Shown here: piece by piece, positions 33,907-41,835 of the stretch
Layout of the letters: each line of letters begins with the position of its first letter
How positions within the stretch are numbered: the first letter of the stretch is position 1
Source of the DNA: Candidatus Thermoflexus tengchongensis
Lineage (GTDB): Bacteria; Chloroflexota; Anaerolineae; Thermoflexales; Thermoflexaceae
NCBI GenBank assembly: GCA_016842085.1
Contig: JAEVEX010000049.1
Span: 1 to 64,000, forward strand
Reading direction: 5' to 3'
DNA length: 64,000 bases
Notes under the pieces: model-generated
Told to the model about the DNA's origin: nothing
What the model saw: only the letters and a program-made list of their open reading frames with translations
The model's database searches: none
Translations under genes and position numbers: made by a program

Positions 33907-33981
33907 CGGGGCGTGGCGCAGCCAGGTTAGCGCACCACGTTTGGGACGTGGGGGTCGTCGGTTCGAATCCGACCGCCCCGA
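33907..33981 (+). tRNA. tRNA-Pro (TGG)
   Basis: Acceptor arms CGGGGCG and CGCCCCG pair fully. The D arm (GCGC...GCGC) and T arm (GTCGG-TTCGAAT-CCGAC) are regular. The anticodon stem CCACG/CGTGG holds loop TTTGGGA with anticodon TGG at 33942-33944. CCA is not encoded. Confidence 0.95.
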
Positions 33982-33987
33982 CTGAGT

Positions 33988-34060
33988 GCGGGCGTAGCTC
34001 AGAGGGTAGAGCGTCTGCCTTCCAAGCAGAAGGTCGCGGGTTCGAGTCCCGTCGCCCGCT
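33988..34060 (+). tRNA. tRNA-Gly (TCC)
   Basis: Acceptor arms GCGGGCG and CGCCCGC pair. The anticodon stem TCTGC/GCAGA encloses CTTCCAA with TCC at 34021-34023. The T arm GCGGG-TTCGAGT-CCCGT is regular. It lies six bases after tRNA-Pro, so the two are probably one transcript. Confidence 0.95.
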
Positions 34061-34129
34061 CCTTTCCCCGGATCGGTGATGGGGCAGGGAGCGCTGCTGT
34101 GTGCCCCATGGTTCCCCAATCCACGCGAA

Positions 34130-34201
34130 GGGCCCGTAGCTCAACGGCAGAGCAGCCGGCTCATAACCGGTCGGTTGCAGGTTCGAATCCTGCCGGGCCC
34201 A
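34130..34201 (+). tRNA. tRNA with CAT anticodon (Met, or Ile if lysidine-modified)
   Basis: Acceptor arms GGGCCCG and CGGGCCC pair fully. The anticodon loop CTCATAA carries CAT at 34162-34164. The T arm TGCAG-GTTCGAAT-CCTGC is regular. The initiator feature of an unpaired first base is absent. Elongator Met and tRNA-Ile2 cannot be separated by eye. Confidence 0.93.
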
Positions 34202-34314
34202 CTGGGGGAGGAGAGGCACCGGCTCCGACGCCAGGGGGATAGGCGGTTTCCCCGCTGGATGGGCTCCCCGGGCTTCTTTCCCCACGGGTATCCTTTCGCT
34301 GCTGGGAGGGAGCG

Positions 34315-36033
34315 ATGGTGAACGATCGCCCGTGGTATCGGTTCTATGATCCAGGAGTTCCCCGTTCCCTGGAGTATCCCCCGATCCCCTTCTTCCGATT
34401 CCTCGAGGACTCCGCCCGTCGTTTCCCGGACCGCATCGCGCTGATCTTCAAGCCGGCCCATCAGGGGTTCGCGGGAAGCGCCATAACCTATCGGGAGCTC
34501 AACGAGCTCTCCGACCGCCTGGCGGCTGCGCTCTACCACGAGCTGGGCGTGCGGAAGGGCGATCGGGTGGCCCTGATTATGCCTAACATCCCCCAATTTG
34601 TTATCTCCTATTTCGCGATCCAGAAGATCGGCGGCATTGTGGTGGCCACGAACCCGATCTACACCCCCCGCGAGCTGGAATATCAGCTGGCCGACTCCGG
34701 CGCCACCGTGGCCATCGTCCTCAGCCGGATCTACGAACGGGTGAAATCCGTTCAGCCCAACACCTCGGTGCGCCGCATCGTTGCCGCCCACATTAAGGAA
34801 TACATGAGCCCACTATTGAAGCTCCTCTATACCCTGGCCCGGGAGCGAAAGGAAGGGGATCGGGTGACGTTGCGGGACGACGACGTGTGGTTCCAGGACC
34901 TGTTGTGGCGCTACCGGCCGGATCAGCGGCCGGCGGTGGAGGTCGGGCCGGATGACGTGGCGATCTTCCAGTATACCGGTGGGACCACCGGGCTCTCCAA
35001 GGGGGCGGTCGCCCTCCATCGCAACATCGTGGCGAATGTCCTTCAGGTCCGGGCGTGGGATCCCCAGATCCGGGACGGCCAGGAAGTGGTCATGGGGGCT
35101 CTGCCCCTGTTCCACGCCTACGGCATGATCGTGGCCCTGGGCCTGGCCATGCAAACCGCGGCCACCCTGGTGCTGGTGCCGAACCCACGGGATCTGCACA
35201 CTTTGCTGGATGGGCTGCAGCGCTATCGCGTGACCATGTTCCCGGGCGTGCCCACCCTTTACAACGCCATCAACAACCACCCGGATGTGAAGGCCGGAAA
35301 ATACAATCTGCGCACTATCCGGGCATGCATCTCCGGCGCCGCGCCGCTGCTCCTGGAGATCAAACGCCGTTTTGAGGAGATCACCGGGGCGAAGCTGGTG
35401 GAGGGCTATGGCCTCTCGGAGGCGCCCACGGCCACCCATTGCAACCCGCTCTACGGACAGAACAAAGAGGGCAGCATTGGGATCCCGCTGCCGGATGTGG
35501 ATGCAAAGATCGTGAGCCTGGAGGATGGGGTCACCGAGCTGCCGCCGGGGGAGATCGGGGAGCTGGTCCTCCGGGGCCCGCAGGTGTTCCAGGGCTACTG
35601 GAACCGGCCGACGGAGACGGAGAACACGCTTCGGAACGGCTGGCTCTACACGGGGGACATCGCCCGTATGGATGAGGATGGTTATTTCTACATTGTGGAT
35701 CGGAAGAAGGAGGTGATCAAGCCGGGCGGCTATCAGGTGTGGCCGCGGGAGGTGGAGGAGGTCCTGGCCCAGCATCCCAAGATCAAAGAGGTAGCCGTCG
35801 CCGGGATCCCGGATCCCCATCAGGGGGAGGCCGTCAAAGCGTGGGTGGTGCTCCACGAGGGGCAGACCGCCACCGTCGAGGAGATCCGGGAATGGTGCCG
35901 GGACAAGCTGGCGCCTTACAAGATCCCGCGTTACATCGAGTTCCGGAGCGAGCTCCCCAAGAGCATGGTCGGCAAGGTCCTGCGCCGGGTGCTGGTGGAG
36001 GAGGAACGAGCCCGGGGCAGGCCGGCCGAGTAA
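34315..36033 (+). CDS. Long-chain fatty acid--CoA ligase (AMP-forming)
   Basis: The 572-residue ANL-superfamily enzyme activates a fatty acid to acyl-AMP and then acyl-CoA. The P-loop YTGGTTGLSKGA, GYGLSEAPTATH, GWLYTGDIARMDEDGYFYIVDRKK and GGYQVWPREVEEVL (with IDPKEVE-type hinge) are present, and the catalytic Lys region near the end is PKSMVGKVLRRVL. The layout matches FadD-type ligases. The ATG at 34315 follows GGGAGGGAGCG. It stands alone between the tRNA cluster and a foreign gene. The chain-length preference cannot be told. Confidence 0.92.
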   Translation: MVNDRPWYRFYDPGVPRSLEYPPIPFFRFLEDSARRFPDRIALIFKPAHQGFAGSAITYRELNELSDRLAAALYHELGVRKGDRVALIMPNIPQFVISYFAIQKIGGIVVATNPIYTPRELEYQLADSGATVAIVLSRIYERVKSVQPNTSVRRIVAAHIKEYMSPLLKLLYTLARERKEGDRVTLRDDDVWFQDLLWRYRPDQRPAVEVGPDDVAIFQYTGGTTGLSKGAVALHRNIVANVLQVRAWDPQIRDGQEVVMGALPLFHAYGMIVALGLAMQTAATLVLVPNPRDLHTLLDGLQRYRVTMFPGVPTLYNAINNHPDVKAGKYNLRTIRACISGAAPLLLEIKRRFEEITGAKLVEGYGLSEAPTATHCNPLYGQNKEGSIGIPLPDVDAKIVSLEDGVTELPPGEIGELVLRGPQVFQGYWNRPTETENTLRNGWLYTGDIARMDEDGYFYIVDRKKEVIKPGGYQVWPREVEEVLAQHPKIKEVAVAGIPDPHQGEAVKAWVVLHEGQTATVEEIREWCRDKLAPYKIPRYIEFRSELPKSMVGKVLRRVLVEEERARGRPAE

Positions 36034-36075
36034 GGGTGAGCCACGCTCGGGAATTCAACGATCCAGGGGTTCCAT

Positions 36076-36118
36076 CCGGTGCGGGTGGACATTCCTTCGG
36101 CGCGCCCACCCGCACCGG
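36076..36118. repeat. Large hairpin, third member of the GGTGGGCGC family, at a GC-content boundary
   Basis: CCGGTGCGGGTGG (36076-36088) pairs perfectly over 13 bp with CCACCCGCACCGG (36106-36118). Its minus strand contains the GGTGGGCGCGCCGAAGG core shared with the terminator at 16274 and the hairpin at 17225. It begins 42 bases after the acyl-CoA ligase stop and could end that transcript, but no T-run follows. DNA becomes abruptly AT-rich directly after it. Confidence 0.7.
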
Positions 36119-36275
36119 AATACTAAATCATAATGGGGAGCAAAAAATATAAAAGGCTTTGAGGACTAAGCATTCGCTCTTTTAGGTAGTGACAACATTT
36201 AAATGTCAAGAATTCTCCCAAGTTCTAAACATAGTTGGCTAGGCCGATTGCCATAGCCGGCGTGGTTGTGGTGAC

Positions 36276-37832
36276 ATGAATTTGCAAATCAGGTTTACGA
36301 AAAGAATTAATATAGACAAGATAGTACTTGGATTCATACTCCTCGTAGCTTTCCTCGTCAGAATTTGGGGGGTGAATTATGATTTGCCATATATATATCA
36401 TCCGGATGAGCCTGGCTATATAACTATTATCCAGAACATATTTAAGACCGGCGATTTGAACCCTCATTTCTTTAATTATCCGTCTTTGTTTTTCTACATC
36501 AATGCTCTTGCTTATGTGCCTTATTATCTCATTGGGAAACTTGTTGGTGTATTTAGTACACCAAGTGATATACCATCTCCTATTTCGCTGGCAATGGGAG
36601 TCACGTGGACTCGAATGCCAACCACTGTCTTGCTCGGACGTATTATAACGATTTTATTTGGAACTGGAACTGTATGGTTGGTTTACCTTATTGGTAAACA
36701 GATTACAAATAAGACCTCGGTGGGGCTGTTAGCCTCATTGATTTTGGCTATTTCACCTACTAACGTTTGGCATAGTCGTCTAATAACGCCAGACACATTT
36801 GTAACATTTTTTGCTGTTGCCTCATTTTTAGCATCAATTTTGATATACCAGCATGGTAAAACTTGGCAGTATATCATAGCAGGGATATGCGTGGGCCTGA
36901 CTGCTTCAAGTAAATATAATGGAGCATTAATTGTATTGACTCTAATTTTAGGACATTTATTTCGTTACGGAAAGACAGCAATCAAGCATTTTCAAATTTA
37001 TTTTGGATTGTTATTCTGCATAGTCGGTTTTCTTATAACTACGCCTTATGCTTTGTTAGATTGGAATAAATTTATCAAAGATTTAAAATTTGAGGCATAT
37101 CATTACTCCACTGGACACCCCGGTATGGAGGGGAATGCTTTAAAATGGTATTTGGAATATATGTTCCAAACCGGTGGAATTATCTATAGTTTTTCGTTAT
37201 TAGAAATCTTGCGTGGTTTTTATTTCCGTTATAAAGAGACAATTCTTTTATCTGTTTTTCCTATTGCTTATTTTGCTTTTATTTCTAGTTTTATGGTGAG
37301 AAATGACCGGACATTTCTTCCAATAACTCCGTTTTTGTTTCTGTTATCTGCTTTATTCATAGTAGAATCGATGCATTTTATTGCTGGATTGCGATCAAAA
37401 ATACTGAACAAGGTTTCCATGATTATACTCGTTTCTTTTTCGGTAATTGGTATTATTTCGTTGTTTTCCAAAACTGTCATGGATAATATTCGTCTGATGA
37501 GCATTGATAGTCGTGAAACAGCAAGAGTTTGGATAAATAGTAACTTGCCGACGGGTGCTAAGATTGCCATAGAATCGTATTCTCCATTTATAGATCCAGA
37601 TCGGTTTTTGGTGAAAGGTTTTGTAAGAATGATAGATCACGAACCGGAATGGTATATTGAACAAGGTTTTGAGTATTTAGTTTTTAGTCAGGGCATGTAT
37701 GGAAGATTCTATAGAGAACCGGAGCGATATCGAAACGAAATAGCGCTTTATAATAATATGTTTAGCAGATTCAATCTTATAAAATTATTCAATGATGGTG
37801 GCTACGAGGTACGTATATACAAGATTAAGTAG
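36276..37832 (+). CDS. GT39-like membrane glycosyltransferase, AT-rich, probably acquired
   Basis: The 518-residue protein has about 11 hydrophobic segments. The first loop YDLPYIYHPDEPGYITII carries the Asp-Glu pair typical of GT39/PMT-type enzymes. A polar C-terminal domain follows from about residue 410 (RETARVWINSNLPTGAKIAI). Base and codon use are unlike everything around: the row 36781-36840 has 19 G/C in 60, against 39 in 60 for 35581-35640. Lys, Ile and Asn codons ending in A or T abound. The AT-rich zone runs from about 36119 to 37850. The gene stands alone, without an integrase or IS. ATG 36276 (preceded by GTGGTGAC) lacks a good ribosome site. Confidence 0.85.
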   Translation: MNLQIRFTKRINIDKIVLGFILLVAFLVRIWGVNYDLPYIYHPDEPGYITIIQNIFKTGDLNPHFFNYPSLFFYINALAYVPYYLIGKLVGVFSTPSDIPSPISLAMGVTWTRMPTTVLLGRIITILFGTGTVWLVYLIGKQITNKTSVGLLASLILAISPTNVWHSRLITPDTFVTFFAVASFLASILIYQHGKTWQYIIAGICVGLTASSKYNGALIVLTLILGHLFRYGKTAIKHFQIYFGLLFCIVGFLITTPYALLDWNKFIKDLKFEAYHYSTGHPGMEGNALKWYLEYMFQTGGIIYSFSLLEILRGFYFRYKETILLSVFPIAYFAFISSFMVRNDRTFLPITPFLFLLSALFIVESMHFIAGLRSKILNKVSMIILVSFSVIGIISLFSKTVMDNIRLMSIDSRETARVWINSNLPTGAKIAIESYSPFIDPDRFLVKGFVRMIDHEPEWYIEQGFEYLVFSQGMYGRFYREPERYRNEIALYNNMFSRFNLIKLFNDGGYEVRIYKIK

Positions 37833-37918
37833 CTTGCGGGCAAGTTTTCTGAGCTGATATGCCCGCTTCCCTTGCTCTATGCTTGGCTGAAGCCCCTTTC
37901 GTAGGGCGATAAAAGGTC

Positions 37919-39034
37919 CTACCGAGAGCCCCCCAGGGCGTTCAGGATCCCTTGAATGGTCTCGGGGGCCAGGGGTGGGTGTTGGATCAGGGCGAGGTTA
38001 TGTTCCACGTGGGCGGCCCGGCTCATGCCGACCAGGGCGGTGGTGATCCCCGGGGTGGAGCGAACAAACTGGAGGGCGCGCTGGGCTTCGGAGAGGCCCT
38101 CGGGGAAGAGGCGTCGCAGCCACAGCGGCCAGCTCCGGAGCAGGCGCCCATGCATCAGAGAGGCGCTCGCCCACACGGTGATCCCCAGATCCTCCGCTAC
38201 CTCCAGCACGGTTCCCCACGCTTCTCCCCGAAGCTGGTTCCTCCGGAGGGCCGCCTCGGGCATCGCCAGGTTGTAAGGCAACTGCACAAACCGGAACCGA
38301 TGATCCGGCCCGCCGATCTCCCGGGCGATGGCCTCGACTTCCATCAGGGAGAGGGCGTCCGACGCCTGAGGAGAAGCACGATAGGCGGTCCATGTGGCAG
38401 TGCCGTAGAAGCGGATGCGCCCCATGGCGGCCGCTTCCTCCAGCACAGCGAAGGCCGCCCGCAGGCGCCTCCGAAACTCTTCCCTGGAGACGGCCGCGAG
38501 TTGTTCCTCCGGGTTATGGACGAAATACACATCGATGGTCTCCAGGCCCAGATTGCGCTGGCTCTGTTCCAGCTGATGGCGGAGATATCCCGGGGCGATG
38601 CAGTGGCCGTTGACGAAGTCCTCCGGCCGTGCGATCCCGGTCCGCAGGAAGGTCTCCTCGATGTAGCGCCGGGGATCCGCGGGCCAGTCTCCCTCATAGG
38701 GGACATACCCCCCTTTGGTGGCGATGACCAGCTCCTCCCGGCGGAAGCCCCGGGCCAGCAGGCGACGGAGGGCCTCGCCGACGCAGCGCTCGCTGCGCTG
38801 GAAACGGTAGTTGATCGCTGTGTCGATGACGTTGCACCCGGAGGTCACGGCGCAGACAATGGCCTCCACATACCGGGCGTCGGTCTCCGGGTCGGGGTGG
38901 CCCAGATAGGTGCCGATGCCGATGGAGGACAGCCATAGCCCCTGGGCCAGGCGGAAGTGATCAGGGACGGCCCGACCCTGAAAGCGGGCCACATAAGTCC
39001 GCGTCCCCTCCGGCGTTGCCCACCCGGGGATCAT
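37919..39034 (-). CDS. Aldo/keto reductase family oxidoreductase
   Basis: This is a 371-residue NAD(P)H-dependent TIM-barrel protein. Catalytic tetrad positions are visible in order: Asp and Tyr of NVIDTAINYRFQRSE, Lys of VIATKGGYV and His of IDVYFVHNPEE. The late GITTALVGMSRAAHVEHNL is the cofactor-binding stretch. It is longer than the usual 320 residues because of an insertion after the Lys motif (PYEGDWPADPRRYIEET). The ATG at 39032-39034 follows AGGAGATCTTCG. The substrate is unknown. Confidence 0.88.
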   Translation of the reverse strand: MIPGWATPEGTRTYVARFQGRAVPDHFRLAQGLWLSSIGIGTYLGHPDPETDARYVEAIVCAVTSGCNVIDTAINYRFQRSERCVGEALRRLLARGFRREELVIATKGGYVPYEGDWPADPRRYIEETFLRTGIARPEDFVNGHCIAPGYLRHQLEQSQRNLGLETIDVYFVHNPEEQLAAVSREEFRRRLRAAFAVLEEAAAMGRIRFYGTATWTAYRASPQASDALSLMEVEAIAREIGGPDHRFRFVQLPYNLAMPEAALRRNQLRGEAWGTVLEVAEDLGITVWASASLMHGRLLRSWPLWLRRLFPEGLSEAQRALQFVRSTPGITTALVGMSRAAHVEHNLALIQHPPLAPETIQGILNALGGSR

Positions 39035-39124
39035 CGAAGATCTCCTGTGGATCTGGAGCTTTCAGAAAGCGGAGAGGGGATTTCCCCTTTCTCCCCGCGG
39101 GGATGATGAGGAATAATGTTCTGT

Positions 39125-39150
39125 GGGGCCGGGGTGGCTGCCCCGGCCCC
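39125..39150 (-). terminator. GC-rich hairpin after the DinB gene, terminator-like
   Basis: GGGGCCGGGG and CCCCGGCCCC form a perfect 10-bp stem with loop TGGCTG. It lies 50 bases beyond the stop of the minus-strand DinB gene. No clear T-run follows, so it may act as a pause site or mRNA-end structure. Confidence 0.45.
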
Positions 39151-39198
39151 TGAAGCCCTCAGGGGGGAGGTCAACAGCGTAGTTCCCCCTCTCTTTAT

Positions 39199-39675
39199 TC
39201 AAGATTCAAGGGCCCGCCGCAGTTCCGCCGCGTGATCCCGCTCGTGGTTCCCGAGGTGGTAAAACATCTGCTCCACCGTCATCATCGCCCCGATGGCGTG
39301 CTGGCCTTCGATGTCCAGCTGCTCCTCGCTCAGGGAATCCAGGAGCTGAAGCAGGGCCTGGCGGGATGCCTCCAGATCCTTCAAGATGTCCTCGACACGC
39401 TGGTTCTCCCGCTTCTGGACCTGGCGTTCATTCCAGAAGTCCAGGTTGAAGCCCTCGGGCATATAGCGTTCCCCGGCCAGCACCCGCTGGATGCGGGACA
39501 TCTGGCCGATCTCTGCCGCGGCCAGATGGGCCAGGACCTGACGGGCGGTCCACTTCCCATGCTCGCCCTGGACGGGTTTCTCCCAGTCAGCTTCCCTCAG
39601 CCGGGAAACGACCGCCAGCACTTCCGCCCGCGTCTGCTCCAGATGAGTCCGAATCGCCGCCTTGCGATCGCTCAT
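39199..39675 (-). CDS. DinB family protein
   Basis: The 158-residue four-helix protein has the DinB/YfiT metal-site pattern: ...WTARQVLAHLAAAEIGQM (His of the second helix) and MFYHLGNHERDHAAEL (HxxxH near the end). The first helix carries VSRLREADWEKPV. Family members bind a divalent metal and include thiol-dependent transferases. The ATG at 39673-39675 follows AAGGAGGAGG. The preceding gene on the same strand is a small membrane protein 88 bases away. Confidence 0.82.
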   Translation of the reverse strand: MSDRKAAIRTHLEQTRAEVLAVVSRLREADWEKPVQGEHGKWTARQVLAHLAAAEIGQMSRIQRVLAGERYMPEGFNLDFWNERQVQKRENQRVEDILKDLEASRQALLQLLDSLSEEQLDIEGQHAIGAMMTVEQMFYHLGNHERDHAAELRRALES

Positions 39676-39763
39676 GGAAACCTCCTCCTTTGCGTGAGTG
39701 TGGATGAAAAACGGGGATCGACGATATCGGTTTCTCCTGCATCCCGGAGGGACGCATCCAACG

Positions 39764-40195
39764 CTAACGCCGGTCGCTTCGACGGCGGCCCGTCCGGATG
39801 GATTCCGGTTTCCAGGATGGCTCGGTGGCCATCCAGAGGAGTTCGGCACCGAACAGCAGCGTCCCGAACATGAGGAGCCATTCCCATCGCAGCGCGCGCT
39901 GGAGGAAGAGCATCGCGAGGGCAGATGCCCACAGCGCTCCCCACCCGCTGCGCCGCCAGACCCGCTCCAGCATCCGCCGGAGGTCCGCTTCCCCCGGCTC
40001 CTGAGCGCTGAAGCGCCGGTGGAGGAATTCCACGGGGAACCAGAGCGCTCCCCATGCCGTGAGCCCGAACCCGATGGTGACCAGCAGGCGGGCCGGCGAC
40101 TGGTCCGGATACAGGCGCCAGATCGTGAACATCATCAGCGCCCAGCCCAGGGCGATGGCGCTCAGGGCAAGCAGGGCATGGTTTTGTCGTGTCAT
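39764..40195 (-). CDS. Small membrane protein of unknown function
   Basis: The 143-residue protein has about four hydrophobic segments: ALLALSAIALGWALMMFTIW, LLVTIGFGLTAWGALWF, WGALWASALAMLFLQ and WLLMFGTLLFGAELLWM. A charged loop (RRFSAQEPGEADLRRMLERV) separates the second and third. No family is recognised. The ATG at 40193-40195 was preferred to the longer frame to 40300, which overlaps the end region of the phosphorylase. The C-terminus is arginine-rich. Confidence 0.6.
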   Translation of the reverse strand: MTRQNHALLALSAIALGWALMMFTIWRLYPDQSPARLLVTIGFGLTAWGALWFPVEFLHRRFSAQEPGEADLRRMLERVWRRSGWGALWASALAMLFLQRALRWEWLLMFGTLLFGAELLWMATEPSWKPESIRTGRRRSDRR

Positions 40196-40366
40196 GGTCT
40201 TCTCTCTACTCCCGGAGGGATTCCGCCCGGCCCCCAGGCTCTCCAGGAGGACCAACCCTGCAGCCCTTCCGGGCAAGGAGGTCTCCCGCTGGGCTCCCAC
40301 TTCGGGAGGCGGGATGGTCCCGAAAGCTCCCGGGAAAGGGGCCCGCAGCGAGTCGCTTTCGATTCT

Positions 40367-41680
40367 TCACTCCACGTTCGAGATGATCTCATAAATATGA
40401 GGGAACGGGGAGACCGGTGCCTCCTGGATGCGCACGGCCCGGGCCAGCCAGCGCTCCGCTTCCGTCAGGCGCTCCTCATCGTTTGCGTGCACCGTGAAGA
40501 GCGGCTCCCCTCGATGCACGAACGTCCCCACCTTCCGATGCACCAGGATCCCAACGGCGGGGTCCACGGGTTCTCCTTTCTTCGTTCGCCCGGCGCCCAG
40601 GGCGACGGCTGCCATGCCGACCTCATAGGCTCGCACCTCCGCCAGATAGCCCTCTGCTGGGGCCGGGATCTCGCGGATCAGCCGGGCGCGGGGGAGCTGT
40701 TCGGGATCCTCGATCTGGCGGACATCCCCGCCCTGAGCGGCGACGAGGGCCCGGAATTTGTCCCAGGCGGCTCCAGAGGCGAGGGTGGCCTCCGCCAGCC
40801 GGCGTCCTTCCTCGAGATTCTCCACGCGCCTGCCCAGATGCAGCATATGGGCCGCGATGATCAGGCAATGTTCCCGGAAGTCCGGAGGCCCATCGTTCCG
40901 AAGGGTGGCAATGGCTTCCTTCACCTCCAGGGCGTTGCCCACGGCTTCTCCCAGAGGCTGGTTCATATCCGAGATCACGGCCACCACGCGGCGTCGCAGA
41001 GAGGTGCCGATCTCGACCATCTGCCGGGCCAGGGCGCGGGCCTGATCCAGGGTTTTCATGAAAGCGCCGTTGCCCGTTTTCACATCCAGGACGATGGCGT
41101 CGGCCCCCGCGGCGATCTTCTTGCTCATGATGGAGGCGGCGATCAAAGGGATGCTGGGGACCGTTCCGGTGACATCCCGCAGGGCGTAGAATTTGCCGTC
41201 TGCAGGGGCCAGATCCGCGGATTGCCCGCAGAGGACCGCACCGACCCGGCGCAGCTGTTCCCGGAACTCCTCCACCGTCAGCTCCACCCGAAACCCTCGA
41301 ATGGATTCCAGCTTATCGATGGTCCCCCCGGTGAAGGAGAGGCCACGGCCGCTCATCTTGCCCACCGGGAGGCCGGCGGCGGCCACCAGGGGCACCACCA
41401 CCAGACTCACCTTGTCCCCCACGCCCCCGGTGGAGTGTTTATCCACCACCACCGGAGCGATGTCATGGAGATCCAGCACCCGGCCCGAATAGGCCATGGC
41501 CATGGTGAGCTCCGCCGTCTCGCGGGGCGTCATGCCCTGGAAGTAAACTGCCATCAGAAAGGCGGCCGCCTGATAGTCGGGGATCTCCCCCCGGGTGAAC
41601 CCTTCCACGAAGAACCGGATTTCCTCCGGCGTGAGCTCCAATCCATCCCGCTTCTTCTCGATAATATCTACGGCGCGCAT
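40367..41680 (-). CDS. Pyrimidine-nucleoside (thymidine) phosphorylase
   Basis: The 437-residue enzyme splits thymidine or uridine with phosphate into base and (deoxy)ribose 1-phosphate. Family markers are [36 protein letters not shown] (phosphate site), [18 protein letters not shown] (the signature) and [12 protein letters not shown]-terminal lipoyl-like domain ([19 protein letters not shown]) completes it. ATG 41680 was chosen with GAGG upstream; a GTG four codons earlier is possible. It is divergent from the ThyX-like gene, which makes dTMP, so thymidine breakdown and synthesis face each other. It is the PdpA/DeoA type, and the two cannot be separated by eye. Confidence 0.93.
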   Translation of the reverse strand: MRAVDIIEKKRDGLELTPEEIRFFVEGFTRGEIPDYQAAAFLMAVYFQGMTPRETAELTMAMAYSGRVLDLHDIAPVVVDKHSTGGVGDKVSLVVVPLVAAAGLPVGKMSGRGLSFTGGTIDKLESIRGFRVELTVEEFREQLRRVGAVLCGQSADLAPADGKFYALRDVTGTVPSIPLIAASIMSKKIAAGADAIVLDVKTGNGAFMKTLDQARALARQMVEIGTSLRRRVVAVISDMNQPLGEAVGNALEVKEAIATLRNDGPPDFREHCLIIAAHMLHLGRRVENLEEGRRLAEATLASGAAWDKFRALVAAQGGDVRQIEDPEQLPRARLIREIPAPAEGYLAEVRAYEVGMAAVALGAGRTKKGEPVDPAVGILVHRKVGTFVHRGEPLFTVHANDEERLTEAERWLARAVRIQEAPVSPFPHIYEIISNVE

Positions 41681-41719
41681 GGGAGGCCTCACAGAACAGG
41701 ATTCCTCTTTCCATCAATC

Positions 41720-41748
41720 TTAACCCACGTTCGGCAGGGTCGGATAAT
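41720..41748 (+). promoter_or_regulatory. Candidate promoter of the ThyX-like gene
   Basis: TTAACC at 41720-41725 and GATAAT at 41743-41748 are spaced by 17 bases. They match the consensus at 4 and 5 of 6 positions and lie 88 bases before the ATG in the divergent gap. Confidence 0.4.
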
Positions 41749-41835
41749 GAACTCCTCCCCTCTGTTTGCCATCGTCGGAGTTCGCATGCAGAATCAGCAG
41801 ATGAGCGGGAGCATCGTCCCGGGGGAGGTGGAGGG

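Noticed and set aside
36119-37850. Insertion sequence or prophage carrying the AT-rich gene
   Set aside because: No transposase, integrase, terminal inverted repeats or target duplication could be seen at either edge.
41681-41835. Riboswitch in the phosphorylase/ThyX divergent gap
   Set aside because: There is no multi-stem structure or known aptamer motif recognisable by eye, only a weak promoter.
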